From: Rhipidocladum racemiflorum
Lineage: Eukaryota > Streptophyta > Magnoliopsida > Poales > Poaceae
DNA: 64,000 nt
Assembly: GCA_036346355.1 (NCBI GenBank)
Contig: CM070591.1
Coordinates: 33,636,392 to 33,700,391, forward strand
Direction of reading: 5' to 3'
Shown: positions 33,979 to 47,400 of the stretch, in pieces
How positions within the stretch are numbered: the first letter of the stretch is position 1
How the letters are laid out: every line of letters starts with the position of its first letter
Translations under genes and position numbers: made by a program
The notes under the pieces: generated by a model
Database searches by the model: none
Told to the model about the DNA's origin: nothing
The model's input: only the letters and a program-made list of their open reading frames with translations

Positions 33979-35720
33979 TGTGGGGGCTCCGGTCTTTGTA
34001 ACAGTAACTCGATTACTTACTGTTGCGTCGGACTGATATTGGTGCCAGCCGTCAGTAATCCAATCACTAATTACAAACCATACACGTATTGAGGCCAATC
34101 AATCGGCACGACACACTCGGCTCGTGGTCATATGCCAAATGATTGATTCCAACCCGAGCTTCCCCAAGATTGGCTGAACAACAAGATAAGAAAAACAAAA
34201 CTGCAACAACGGCAACGCTATGCCTTCCCATACCCAGAGGCAACCGATTGGGGGTGAAAGTCCTAGATAACCGCCCAAACTCGACACCCGCCTCGAGGAA
34301 CTCGTCGACCGACGCGCCTTCATTGCATTCATCGCCAACTTCTATGCATGATGTTAATATAGAGCAAACGGTGACTACACGTATGTACTCGCAAGACTTT
34401 AGTGTATGGAAATATTAATATAGATGCAGGCTATAACAAAAAATACAAGTTTCTACATTAAGTCTATTTTGAGCATAAAGCAAGATTTATTTGCAATAAC
34501 ATAATAGATTCAAAACATTCGCAATTTGTAAAGCAATTGTAAACATAAACATTTATTCAAAACCAAGTTTTCCAACCATTCCCTTCCTACAAACCGACAA
34601 CTGAACTAACCCACCAAGCCAAATCCATTTTCCAAAACCAACTTCCGACCAAACCCCTTTAACCAATTCAATACCCATCCAAGCTCCAACTTTTGAGTTC
34701 AGGCCTACGCCGTCGGTAGTGCCGGCCTTCCAGGAGAAACTTTTTGCAAAAAGGAGATTTTGCGCAAATGAGTTCAGAACTTCGACGCGAAGGTATGAAT
34801 AGGTTCCTAGGGACACTAGGGACCCATTCACCCAGGTTTCGTCAAGTTTTGAGCTCGTTTGCTCAATTTCACGCTTTTTACTCTTTTCGAACCCCGAAAA
34901 CGATACGAAAACGGATTTCGACTCGACAGTGGTCCAAATCCGGTTTTCGTCGTGGCAATGGAACCTCTACGGCTTCATGGACCAATACAAACTAGTTTCG
35001 TGGATTTTGGAACTTCGAAACACGAATTCGCTCCGAATGCCCAAGATGCACCTTTTTGCGAATCAAGTCAAACGGCGGATTCCCAACTTGCGTATTGAAT
35101 CCATTAGCACCATACGGTCCCAAGCGACCGAAAGCTCATCTACGAGCTCGATGCACGACGATCGAACTCCCAGAACTTGAAAACCCTAATTAATCCCGAA
35201 TTCGATTCTGAATCCGAATCGAGTTCAAACTCGATTCTTCCGCGAGAATCGAACTTCACCGGTGTTGGATATATTTGTGTGTCATTTTTTCGACTTTTAC
35301 GGAGCTAGGGTTTGGAAGGAAATCTCCGAAAAATTCGGGAAATGACTTTCTAGAGTAAATAAATCCAATGAGGAGTAGATTACGGTTTCCAGAGCGAATC
35401 AATCGCGCAAAAGAATTCTTCTAACCCTAACCTAGGTCTAGCAACTTGACGAAACACCAATTTACTACCCGATCTAGGTTTTCTAGGGCTAAACAAGAGG
35501 GAAAAGAAAAGAAAAGGAGGGAGAAGGCTAGGGTTTGCATTTTACCCGAGGAAATGGGTGCAAAAATCCAAATCCACTGGGAGAGGAACTTCTTGGGGAC
35601 TTGAGGATGCTCCACCACACTTCAATCTTGCTCCACTTGCACTCCTTGAGGTCCAACCGGCCGGCAATGGAGGAAGGAGGAGGGGAGCTCAGGTGAGGAG
35701 GAAGAAGAAGAGAGGAAGAG

Positions 35721-35773
<53 letters not shown>

Positions 35774-36327
35774 GAGGGAGTGAAATGAGTGAGGGAGAGG
35801 GAGAGGCTCTCCCCTGGCTTGATAAGGGAGAGGGAGGCTCACGGGAACCGAGGGAAGGGAGGCGTGGCCGGCGACGTGTAAACAGGGGCTCTGTCCCCCG
35901 TTCTCGATGCCGGCCCGGCGATACCGCCGGATGGGCGATCTTGCCCGCTCTGGCGATAATCGCCATTACAACCGTGATCTTTGCTGCCTGAGTGAAAGTT
36001 TAGGACTTTTTGGCTTTTCGCAACGGCGCTTGACCAATTGCTTTGGGGACTTTTGGAATAGGTTAGGGGGATCCTATTGAGGGCTTTAGAGTTCCAAAGG
36101 AAGGTTTTTGGGATTAGGTTTACTAATGACTTCGAAGGATTTCGACCGGACTCGAAACTCGGGGTTTCAGGTCAAAACCAATCGAAACGGCACGAACGAA
36201 ACGACAAAAACACTCCAAAAACAACTAACTCCAAATCAAAATCCAAATTACAAATTAGGGCACAATCAAACACTTAATTGGCTTAATTAATCCTAATTAT
36301 TCTTACTTACAAATTCAGGGTGTTACA
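33979..36327 (-). mobile_element. Solo gypsy LTR, 2349 bp, perfect TSD
   Basis: On the minus strand it starts TGTAACACCCTGAATTTG and ends GGAGCCCCCACA. It is flanked by identical ATTCA at 33974-33978 and 36328-36332. TGTAACACC starts and long LTRs are typical of the Tekay/Del chromovirus type. No internal region is attached, so it arose by LTR-LTR recombination. It contains a (GA)n tract and a CG-rich block; small frames on both strands are shadows. Confidence 0.9.
35722..35770. repeat. (GA)n microsatellite, about 24 units
   Basis: An uninterrupted AG repeat within the solo LTR. It gives spurious Glu-Arg or Ser-Leu frames. Confidence 0.95.
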
Positions 36328-36365
36328 ATTCACAAACACATCGATTAATTCAAGGTAATATGTGA

Positions 36366-37117
36366 CCCGCATGGCAATCTTACCCGACTACCCGTGTACC
36401 CACAGGTAAAAACCCTAATAGAGGTGAATATGTTCCTCTTTTGTTACCTGTGGGTATGTTCATGAGGCTAAACTTTACCCGACGGGTAAATGGGCATGGG
36501 TATGGGGGAGCTCTACCTGTACCCCTTTCGCCCGATTACCCGCCACCTTCTACTGACATGTGGGCCACAATAGACGTCTAGTTGGTCCATTGATCTCCAA
36601 TTTGCGGTACCTCATATTGGTAATTTATGTTGGTGATATTGTAATTGGCTATTTGTAATTTGTGTGGTGATTAATGAATTGTTTCTATTTTAATTATTGA
36701 AATTAAACATGTGTGATGACTGATGAACTATTTTTATTTTAATTGTTAAACTCGAGCATCCGTGCATCATTTGTTTACATGTGTTATTTTAATTCTTATC
36801 CCTATGTGCATTTGAAATTATGAATCATTGATAATCATTCTTTAATCCATATGATGTAGCTGATTCCTACAATTTCATCAAAGGGATTGTATCGGTACCA
36901 TTGATCATTAGTTCCTAGTACCCTTTGGTTGAAAGGATTATTGATGGTGGCGGGTAAACGGATATATCTGCGGGTAACGGGTACCTGTGGGCGACGGGTA
37001 TGTGCAAGATTCTTTACCCATCACCCTTCGTGGGATACTCGTGAGGGAAATTGTCTGGTGGGTATGGGTATGGGCGAGCACTACTCATGCCCGACTACAC
37101 CCGATTGCCATACCTAA
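36366..37117. mobile_element. hAT-like nonautonomous element, GGGTA-rich ends
   Basis: ATGGCAATCTTACCCGACTA at 36371 is mirrored by GTAGTCGGGTGT-like sequence ending GATTGCCAT at about 37112. Dense ACCCG/CGGGTA words fill both subterminal regions (36380-36550 and 36945-37110), while the middle (36560-36900) is AT-rich. Plant hAT elements often start (C/T)AGGGATGGCAA with such GGGTACCCG subterminal repeats. An 8-bp target duplication could not be identified. Confidence 0.6.
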
Positions 37118-37342
37118 TCACAGAGATCTTTAAACCACATCTCTCTTGGGCATACAAAAGAGAACATGTACAATGCATATACTTAGAGAGGTGTTTACTA
37201 ATAAAAAACTAAATTTTCTTGCAACGTAGGATAAATAAGGTACATATTTTGTAGCATCGGTGCTTAACTGGTATTTCTATGTATACATATATCTAATTAA
37301 CAAATAATATAACATCTAAGTGCTCACAAAAGAGATATTTTC

Positions 37343-39412
37343 TGTAGGACCAAGAAGATGATAGCCCGGGAGGGGGGATTCAAAGCTCTTCACTCCAATA
37401 GCTATGTGAAGCTATAAAAATCAAGACTAAGCAAAAATAAAGAAAGCTCCAAGAAAACCAAGCCAAATGAGCCTTAACACTTAGGTTGATACTACCTCCA
37501 ACCAAAGTACTGTATGACCATAGTTATAATGGCGGAAGCACCTTTTGCTCGGAACAAAACTGAAAAACTACAGCTTGAGCAAGACCAAAATGACACAACT
37601 TTTAAACCACGACTCCAAATCTAATAAAACTTGGTATACACCTTCTCTAGGACCTAAGGGACCTATTCCAATCAAAGATCTAGGAGACCATTGCCCAAGT
37701 TCCAACCTTTTACCTTATAAAGGCAAGCAGCACCAAAACTAGGCCAAAGACCAAAACTGAGCCTAGCACTTGCCCGTGGGTAAAGGATGGTCAAGATGAG
37801 AGTGGATCAACTCACATGCATGTCGTAGAAAGGCTAATAATAGCAAGAATCAAAACCAAAACCCCAGAGCAAAGATCACCCCAAATTGCACTTTTATAAG
37901 TCAAAATTGGGTAATCTCAAGTACATGCTATGGAGAGTACCTAGATGGATGGAATCTAACCTCCAAGAGGTATTTTTATCTCTTAAACATTTTTGTCACA
38001 CAATAAGATTAAAAGGAGAGGAAAAACCATGAGACTCAAACACATGCAAGGCAAAATGCTCAAGAACAAACACTTGCACAAATTTGATACGTATATCGGT
38101 GCTTGGAGATGAATGTTTATAGGTACTCCCTAGTCACACACAAACCTAAGGATGAAAAAAAAGCCTCAACTCATCTCTCCCTAAAGTTGTCTCAAGATCA
38201 CCTACCTCTCTCAACCTTGTCTTCCCAAGGGCTTACAAGGCTTAATCCCTAGGGCACATATACCTCTCCTTTTACACTTGTGGTCAAGCCAATCATTTCA
38301 TCGCAAAACCCTATATTTGTCACACATGGATACTATCCATTTACACCTCGGCTAACCCGATAACCCAACAACATAATGGGTTTTACACTTAATTCAACTC
38401 TTGAGCACATTTTTGAAAGCGCACTTCACCATATCGCTCCATTAACCTAATCCATGCTCTTATCCTCCATTTGCTTGACCTAAACCATAGCCCATTGCCA
38501 CTTTTTCAATATTGGGCAATTGACTAGAATTTCCCCTCTACCTTCACCATTCCATTTCTTCTCCTTGAAGCAACTCTAAAGTCTTCACACCAAATCATCA
38601 AATCAAATCAAATTCCCCTCTACCTTCACCATTCCATTTCCAAGTCTTCACATCAAATCATCTATGCATGCTTTGATATGTAGCCTATGGCACCCAATGA
38701 CTTTCCATCAAGTCTTCATGCATATGGTCTCCCCGGGACATCTTTAATTGCATTTGCCCAAGTTATTTGACACACCACACCACCAACTTGCCTCTTCATG
38801 ATACTTGTCTTTTCAGTGCCTCCCACTTGAGCCACCTAGCCTCACCTGGACTTACTTGACCGCACCAACCTTAGGTTGCCTACCTAGTTATGGTCAATTG
38901 TTGTTGACTGCTAATGTTTTTCAAGCAATTTGTACATCCAAAGACCAAACAACCATCTTCAAGCTCAAGTTCCATGCACTTGACTCACATTAGTTAAAAC
39001 ACGTATCATGTACCATATATGCAACTCTTCTCAACACCCTAAACTAATTCACAATCCAATTCCAAAATTTCAACGAGAAGTTCATATGACCATCAACCAA
39101 GGGCTGGTCATACCACCCAAAATTTTTCTAAAACTATCCTTGATAATAGGATACCTACATGACCACAATTACCATAGCGGTCATACCGCCATGCAACTTG
39201 CGGTCATATTGCCCTCACCTCAACCTACACACCCTCTCTGGAAAATAACTATAGCCAATTGAAAATCGTTAATAGCACCAAATGAAAATTGGTACTACCG
39301 AAAATCAGTACTATCGCATTTTCAATGGCGGTACTATCTTTCTTCTTGATAGCAACCAAAATTTGCATACTCTCCAAAAACACAACTCAAACTTCGACAA
39401 TGTAACACTACA
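37343..39412 (-). mobile_element. Solo LTR, copia SIRE-like, minus orientation
   Basis: On the minus strand the end ATCCCCCCTCCCGGGCTATC, then TTGGTCCTACA, parallels the CCCCCCTCTGATTGCTAT ... ATCCTACA ends at 53434 and 59462. Inside, the minus-strand words AACCCATTATGTTGTTGGGT and GGGTTAGC match AACTCGTTATGTTATTGGGT and GGGTTAGC of the solo LTR at 2186-4038, showing a related family. Dyads with GGTCATACCGCC and GGTACTACCG words lie at 39098-39355. The outer boundary near 39412 is approximate, and no target duplication was confirmed. Confidence 0.6.
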
Positions 39413-40573
39413 AGAATATTAAAGTGAAATAAAGTGACTTGGCATGACTTCTCTTGAAATTTTGGATTTTATATTGAATTTATTGGGTTTTAGAATTAAA
39501 TGCCTAATTTAAATTCCTTTTCACCCGATTTGGACCATTCAAAATAAACTTATAAAAATAACAAATAACCTAACCTAGTAGATGATTTTTTAAAATAATA
39601 AATTAATTTAGATACATAAACATAATTTTTTATAATTTTTTTGCAAATGCTCTAAAAATTCAAATAAATCTTAAAAATACCAAATTTCCAAGACTTTTCA
39701 TTTGAAAAGAAAAACTGTAAATTGAGTGACTGAAGGGAATTTGAAACCATATTCTCTGGGCTATCTACACAAAAATTTACATAATTTTTTGGATCACTTA
39801 AAGCCATGAAAGGATAGTTGCAAACGACCAACTAAATTGAATAAATTAGGTATAGCTACAGTGTGCATGCAGGCTGTTCGATGAAATGCCGGGACATTGC
39901 CGTTTGGTCACCGTGATGCCTCATTGCCTCCACCCATGCTCTAGCCTCACGCAATTGCCTCCCTCCCCATTTCCCTCTCCTCTCTCCGCCCGAGCCGACG
40001 ACACGGCCATGCCATGGGAGGGCGAGCGCAGAAGCCACGCACCATGCGGCCACACTCGCCTCGCCTAGCTGCCCCACCCTATCCATCCCGTGCTAGTAAC
40101 TTAAAGCCATCTCAGGAGCCCACCTACTGCTCTTGTTCACCCTTACCTTGCCCCCCATTGCCAAAGAGAGCTCCAAGCTTGGGGACGAGGCCGGTGAAGA
40201 CATCTCACGCAATCCGCAACCGGGTGAGCTCAATGATAAATTCCTCTCGTCATAGAGTTCCATTCGGTCCTCTAATCCACCTTCTCGCTATGGTTGTAGG
40301 TCAAGCTGACTGCGTTGCCGCTGGAGCCTCTCTTCTTCTCCACCTCAACCGCATGCCGTTAGTTCGGCCCACAGCTTCTCCGCTGCACTAGGGCATCACA
40401 TTCGACTCCCCTTGGTCCAATGATGGGTGGGGCCGCCATGTTAGTCGGCTCGGGTTAAATTCAAAATCCCGTGAAAGTCCAAAAGACACATTCAAACTTA
40501 TAAAGCGTATTTTCCATTTTCCTAGATTTTTATTTTCCATTTTCCTGGATTTTTAAAACTTAGAAAGAATCAT
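39413..40573. other. No gene recognised; AT-rich then GC-rich DNA
   Basis: AT-rich to about 39850, then GC-rich to 40440 with unsupported short frames on both strands. A 24-bp word (ATTTTCCATTTTCCT(A/G)GATT) is duplicated in tandem at about 40511-40556, just before the truncated gypsy gag begins. Confidence 0.6.
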
Positions 40574-43500
40574 TGAGATGAAGAAGAGAGAGTTCCACAA
40601 GCTGCATCAGGGAAACCAGAGTGTTTTTGAGTACCTTAATTAGTTCACTCAGCTATCAAGGAATGCACTAGAAGATGTGGCAACTGAAAGCACTAAGATC
40701 TGGAGGTTCATGGAAGGACTTGACCTCGACATCAAAGTGCTGCTAGTTGCCTTGGATTTTCCAAACTTTCAGCACATGGTGAATAAGGCACTTATGCAAG
40801 AGGATGTCTAACGTCAACAGCGGGAGTTCCGCAAGAGAAGGATGGCATTCTAGGCCTAGTAGGAGTTCAGTATTATCACTATCATCAGATGGAATACTAT
40901 GCTAATAACTATCCTCAGAAGCGTCAGCCAGTGACCCCTATGCTATTCATCTTGGGATCCAATTCTGCCAGATCTCCTACACAAGGATAGGGACATGGAG
41001 CACCATAGACACCAAGAGCTCCGCAAACCATTGGAAAAGGGCGAGTCAATCATGTGACCGCAGAAGAATCTTAGCAAGCACTAGATGTGGTTCTGGGTAA
41101 GTTCCTTGTATACTCAGTACCTGCCTTAATTTTATTTGATTCTGGAGCATTGCATTCTTTTATATCAAAGGATTTTGTTGAACAATTTGATTGGGAAACC
41201 TATACTCTTAAGAACCCCATGATAGTTCAATTACCTAGGAAAGAGTTGAGAACTAGTTCAGTATGCCCAATTGCATCAATAGAAAATTAATGGGGTAGAA
41301 TTCCTAGCAAATCTCATCGTTTTGGATTCAAAAGGCATAGATGTCATCCTAGGGATGGATTGGTTAATCAAGTATAAAGGTCAAATGGATTTTGTCAGTA
41401 GAGTCATCACCCTCACCATTTCAGAAGGCTTATGAGTGGAGAACATGCTTGATGAGTCTTCAAGTGTGAAATGCACATTAAATAGATTGGAGGAAACAAC
41501 CTTGGAAAGTATGCCCATTGTGCAGGAATACCCAGATGTATTTTCAGAATAATTACCAGGCATGCCACCTAATCGAGATGTGGACTTCATCATAGTCCCT
41601 AGTACAACTCCCATCTTGAAGAGAACCTACCGCATGCCAGCCAATGAACTCACCGAGATGAAGAAACAAATTGAGGAGTTACAAGAAAAAGGATTTGTTC
41701 GGCCAATTTCATCGCCTTGGGGAGCACCAGTACTTTTTGTGAAAAAGAAGGATAATAGTTTGTGCATGTGTGTGGAATATAGAGCCCTGAATGAAGTCAC
41801 AATCAAGAATAAGTATCCTTTGCCTAGGATTGATGACTTTTTTGATCAGTTGAAAGTATCTCGTTTCTTCTCCAAGATTGATCTTCGATCTGGATACCAT
41901 CAATTGAAAATAAGACCAAAGGATATCCCAAAGACAACTTTTGCTACCCGTTATGGACTCTACAAGTTAACAGTCATGTGGTTTAGTCTTACCAATGCAC
42001 CAGCCTACTTCATGAACATGATGAATAAGATTTTTATGGAACACCTAGACAAGTTTGTGGCGGCATTCATAGATGACATACTTATCTATTCCAGTGATGA
42101 ATCAGAACATGAAGGCCATTTGAGGATAGTGTTGGAAAATCTCAAAAAGCACCAGTTGTATGCCAAATTCAGTAAGTGTAAATTTTGGTTAAAGGAAGTC
42201 GCTTTCTTGGGACATGTGATTTCTACTGGAGGTGTATCAGTGGATCCTGAGAAAGTAAAGAGTGTACTTGACTGGAAGCAACCCAATTAGTGCTAGACAT
42301 TAGGAGTTTTCTTAGTTTAGCGGGATACTACTGCAGATTCATAGAAGGATTCTCGAAGCTTGTGAGCAAAGTTTTCAGAAATTGAAGAAGAGACTCACTA
42401 CAGTCCCAGTACTCATCTTACCAGATATTCGGAAAAACTTTGAGATTTTATGTGATGCTTCAAGACAGGGACTTGGATGTGTATTGAGGCAAGAAGGCAA
42501 AGTAGTTGCATACACCTCATGGCAATTACAATCGCATGAGGAAAACTATCCTACCCATGACTTGAAAATGGTTGTAGTTGTGCATGCACTAAAGTTGTGG
42601 AGGCATTATCTCATTGGAAATCATTGTGAGATTTTCACATACCACAAGAGTTTGAAGTATATCTTCACTCAAGCAGACCTCAACCTAAGACAAAGAAGAT
42701 GGTTAAAGTTAATCAAGGATTATGATGTAGGAATCCATTACCATCCTGGTAAGGCTAATGTAGTTGCCGATGCTTCAAACCGGAAGAGCTACTGCAATAA
42801 TTTGATTATTCAAGAAGGACAACCTGCTCTTCATGAGGAGTTTCATCATTTGAATTTGGAACTAGTAGAGGAAGGTTCTGTAGCTGCGTTAGAGATTTAG
42901 CCAACCTTGAGGATAAGATCAAAAAGATGCAAAAGTTAGATAAAGAAGCTGCTAAGATCAATGACAAGATAAAGGAGGGTAAAGCCCCAGGATTCTTAGA
43001 GGATGAAGAAGGAACAATTTGACTTGGAAAATGTATCTATGTGTCGAATCAAAAAGAAATCAAGTAGTTGATACTAAAAGAGGCGCATGAGTCAGCATAC
43101 TCAATTAATCCAGGCAATACCAAGATGTATTAGTATCTTCATAGTAGATATTGGTGGCCAAGGATGAGAAAGGAAATTGTAGAATACATAACTGTGTGTG
43201 ATATATGTTGCGAGTTAAGGCAAAGCATCAAATACCCATTGTATTGCTACAACCATTAAAAGTACTTGAATGGAAGTGGGAAGAAATTGGAATAGACTTC
43301 ATTATAGGACTTCCAAGGACCAGAGCAGGTCACAACTCTATATGGGTTGTAGTAGACTGGTTAACAAAAGTTGCACATTTCATTTAGGTGAAAACAACCT
43401 AAAAGGGAGATAAACTTGCGGAATTGTATATGTCTAGGATCGTATGTTTGCATGGTGTGCCAAAGAAGATTGTTTCAGATTGAGGCACTCAATTCATTTC

Positions 43501-44420
43501 AAGATTCTGGCAAAGGTTGAAAGATGCATTGGGAACCAACCTGAATTTTAGTATAGCTTATCACCCTCAGACTGACTGAGTGAGTGAATCATATCCTTGA
43601 AGATATGTTAAGCACTTGTGCATTGTCCAACAAGCCAAGATGGGATCGAAGCTTACCCCATGTAGAATTCTCATATAAAAATAGCTATCAAGCAAGCTTA
43701 CAAATGTCACCATTTGAAGCCTTGTATGAAATAAAGTGAAGGAAACCTCTTTATTGGAATGAAACAGTAGATCGCCAAGTTTTCGGTCCTAATATTTTGC
43801 AAAAAGCTGAAGAACAGGTGAGAATGATTCAAGAAATATTAAGAATAGCACAGTCTAGGTAGAAGAGCTACACTAACAACCTTTAGAGAGAGTTAACCTT
43901 TTCTCCAGGTGACCATGTGTACTTGAAAGTCTCACCACTCAAAGGGATGCGTTGATTCTGAGTTCGTGGAAAGTTAGCATCAAGGTTCATTGGACCATTC
44001 CCAATCCTAGCCAGTAGAGAAGTGGTATATCAGTTGGAGTTGCCACTGTAGTTGTCGGATGTGCATAATGTGTTTCATGTGTCATAGCTGAAAAAGTGCC
44101 TTAGGATACCAGACGAACAAATACAGATTGAGAACGTTGAGCTAAATGAGGACCTTACCTACCAAGAGGACCCAATTAGAATGAGAACATTGAGCTAAAT
44201 AACGACCTTACCTATAGAGAGTACCCAATTAGAATTCTGGATGAAGCAGAGCGTACGACGAGGACCAAGACGATCAAGTTTTGCAAGGTTCAGTGAAGGA
44301 ATCATTTCAGAAAAAGAAGCAACTTGGGAGCGTGAAGAGGATCTAAAAGCCAAGTTTTCCCACCTATTCTTTAGTTAGCCTTCAATCTCGGGGTCAAGAT
44401 TTTCTTTAGGGAGGGAGGTT
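40574..44420 (+). pseudogene. Decayed gypsy internal region (Tekay/Del-like), 5' truncated
   Basis: The relic starts in mid-gag (KKREFHKLHQGNQSVFEYL, then ATESTKIWRFMEGLDLDI). It continues with protease LFDSGALHSFISKDFVE and the word for GMDWLIKYK in another phase. The RT is open from 41562 to 42290 (FVKKKDNSLCMCVEY, KIDLRSGYHQLKI and FIDDILIYSS). RNase H follows (42382-42900, LCDASRQGLGCVL), then integrase shreds (YWWPRMRKEIVEY, WEEIGIDFIIGLPRTRAG) and a chromodomain-like tail near 44300. Stops and frameshifts are everywhere. A purine tract (AGGGAGGGAGG) at 44409-44420 leads straight into the 3' LTR. No 5' LTR was found. Confidence 0.88.
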
Positions 44421-47400
44421 TGTAACATTCCAAATTTGATCTATTTTAATTTTCTCTATTTTCTAAAATTTTGGTGAATTTAAAATTCTTTTTCTAGTTA
44501 GAAAATTAATTAAAACTAAATTTAAAAGTTGAAATGTATTCAAAATAATTTTATTTGGGTTCTAAATGTCTTAAAATATTTTTAAAATAAATTTTGGAAA
44601 TTTTATGATATTTTTTATATTTATTTCACCTTGTTTTATTTTTTGAAAAATAATTTTAACGAAAAATCTCTAGAAAATCCTGTTTTGGTTCTTGGGCCAA
44701 ACCCGTTAAGCCGGCCCAAGCCAACTAGAAATCGGCCCACCTCCGCCCCTAGCCCTCCTTTTCGCGCAAACCCTAGCCGCTTGAATCCGAGTCATTGGAT
44801 CATGATCAAATGCTCGAGATTTGGCTGCATCACCCACGCATGTGAGCCATCAGATTGCCGCTGCACGGACGGGTGAGATACACCACGTCACTCTCCGTCT
44901 TTGCATCGGACTCGCCGGTGCCACTGAACTCCGGGCAGTGATCGCCGCAATTTCCAAGCACACCACGCAGAATCCGGGCCGGTCTCCTCAACGTCCACCC
45001 CTATTTATTGCGCTGCCCATCCTCTCGCGATTCCTGAGCTTGCCACCTGTCAAATCGATGTCATCCACCATGAATTCTTCGCTGGATTTCCTTTGCGCCG
45101 CCATCGCCATTGCCTACTTTTGAAGCTCCTTCGTCGTTGTTTTCTTGCAACGGTGAGCTCCGTCACCCTGCTGTTGTCTCGTGCCACCACCGCTCCATGC
45201 ACCATCGTCGTCATGTCACCACCGGCGTGTGTGCATCACTGTCCTCCGCCGGTTATGCGCCGCGATTCGCGCCCGTTCTTTGCCGTTCGATCCATTTGTC
45301 CATTTGCATCCGCTTTGCTTGGCGTCGTCGCCGGCAACCGATCATCGTGAAGGCGTTAGAACCAAAGTGCCGCTCTAGAACCGAGACACCACAATCAAGG
45401 CATCACTTACGTCAGCATTACGCTAGCATCCCACTCGACTGTGCAATTGTTAATGTCAGCCCAAGCCACGTTAGCATGACGTTAGTGATCTCTGTGGACC
45501 CAGTGCACCGTGAACCGAACCATTGATGTGTGGACCACATGTGTTAGTGGATTATCTTTTCTTTTTCCTATTTTCTAGAATTTTTGAAATTCCAGCCAAT
45601 CAGATTGCGCCACATGTTGCTTTCTCTCTCCTTTTTCATTTTTTTGAATTTCTTCATCCGAGCCACTTCCAAGAGCCTGTTCTCCTTCGTTCGAGCTCTG
45701 ATTCCAGTGATTCAAATTTCTAAATTCATATAAAATCAAGATGTAACTCTTTGTACCATTATTTTTAATTTTTGAATTTTTTTATTTATTTGTTCTCATT
45801 TCGCGTGTAGACGACGTCGTCAAAGTTCAACCAATTCAACAATCGGAGGTAGAACCAGTAGGGGCAATGAAGGCAAGTATACCTTGACCATGTTGATCCC
45901 AAGTTTATTAAATTCATATGTTGTTTTAAATTATGCATGCTAACTTTTATGCAATGTACTTTAAATGTTGTCTTGAGGTTTAGTTAAGTTCCTGAACTTG
46001 TTTTGACTCTTTGATATTGATCATTGTGAACCTTTGTCACCCTAGATGATACTAGCTATTTTATTTGGTGATAACCAATAGTGTAGCATGGGATGGTAGA
46101 ATTGCTTAGTCTAGTTTAAATGTTTCGGTATTATGCTATTATGGGAATAATTTCAAACTCAGTTTAAACTCTTTTGTGAAGTTGTGGCAATTGGTATTGC
46201 TGCTATTATTTAAATGAAATAAAGTGTAAAAAATGGTTTAGACGGGGTGAATGGATGTTTGGCGGGTGCTGGATGCATGAGAATGTTTTGGTAACGTGAA
46301 TGTTCCGCCCTAGTCGATTAAGGACCGAAACGTGTGTTACCATGAATCAAGCACTACCGTACAACCACAAGTCTATATGGGTACAACCTGACTAATTAAT
46401 TTGTGCATCTCATTGTTGGCTTTGCCAATTAGTAGAATGTGGGTGTCGGATGAAGACACTCACAAGGTGCAAGAGGGGGCTTCTGAACTGGACGGCTTTT
46501 GAACTGGACGGCTACAACCCTATTAGTGGTGGAAAATTAGGGAGCGAAGTTAATAGTGTGGTTATAAATTGTAAAGGGCTTGTCATGATCCCTCTACCGA
46601 CACACCAAAGGAAGTGTGTTAATTGCATGGCAATAAGAGATGATCATGTCTTGTGGGAAAAGCTATACACACTCTGCAGAGTTAAAACTACTTAAGTAGC
46701 CATACCCACAGTTAAGGGTAGGCGAGATATGTTTTCACATTGTAGATTTTATGATTTTATTTTTAAATTCAAATGATGTTTTGGGAATCCGTGAGTCGAT
46801 TGAACTCTTATTTGTAGTTTGGGGGTTAGAGCTAGTAGGGTGGTTGGAACATGTTTAGTTGTTATATCAAATTTCAATTATTATGACTACATTTGTAAAA
46901 TGATGCTTTGTGAAATTACTAGTTGTCGGGACCCGAATTTGCAAATCCGGACCCTCTGTGTATTCAACACTAGTCCAGGAACGCGCTAGTGCACACAGTC
47001 TTAACATCGGTAAATATCACAATCATACCACTCGATACTAATAAAGTACTTTAATTAAATAGTCAAACTGGTTACTCGACCTTATGGTCAAGTTACAAAT
47101 AGACGCCACGCAGGGCGAAACTTAGTAAGAGAGAAATAATAGCAGCGGAAAATAAGATAACATCATGGCGCCATCCAGTATACCACAGGCAACTGACTGG
47201 GCTCGCTCCCTAAGTAGACGGTTCCTCTTATAGCTCCTCCTCCAAAGCTGGTGTAGTCTCCTCTTCAACTGGTGTTGTATTGCGGCAAGGGTGAGTACTT
47301 GGTACTCAGCAAGTCATGCACAGAATGCAAGCTAATATACTATATGCATGGCTTGATACAAAGGAATAGCTCAAGGTATATTTGCGATGCTTGACATTTG

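Noticed and set aside
37343..37347. Target duplication TTTTC for the minus-strand solo LTR
   Set aside because: No matching TTTTC next to a CA end was found near 39400, so no duplication is claimed.
39840..40391. Possible PPR-like fragment (LFDEMPGHC) and short frames in a GC-rich block
   Set aside because: Only one short word resembles a PPR repeat, there is no second repeat, and both strands are open by GC bias.
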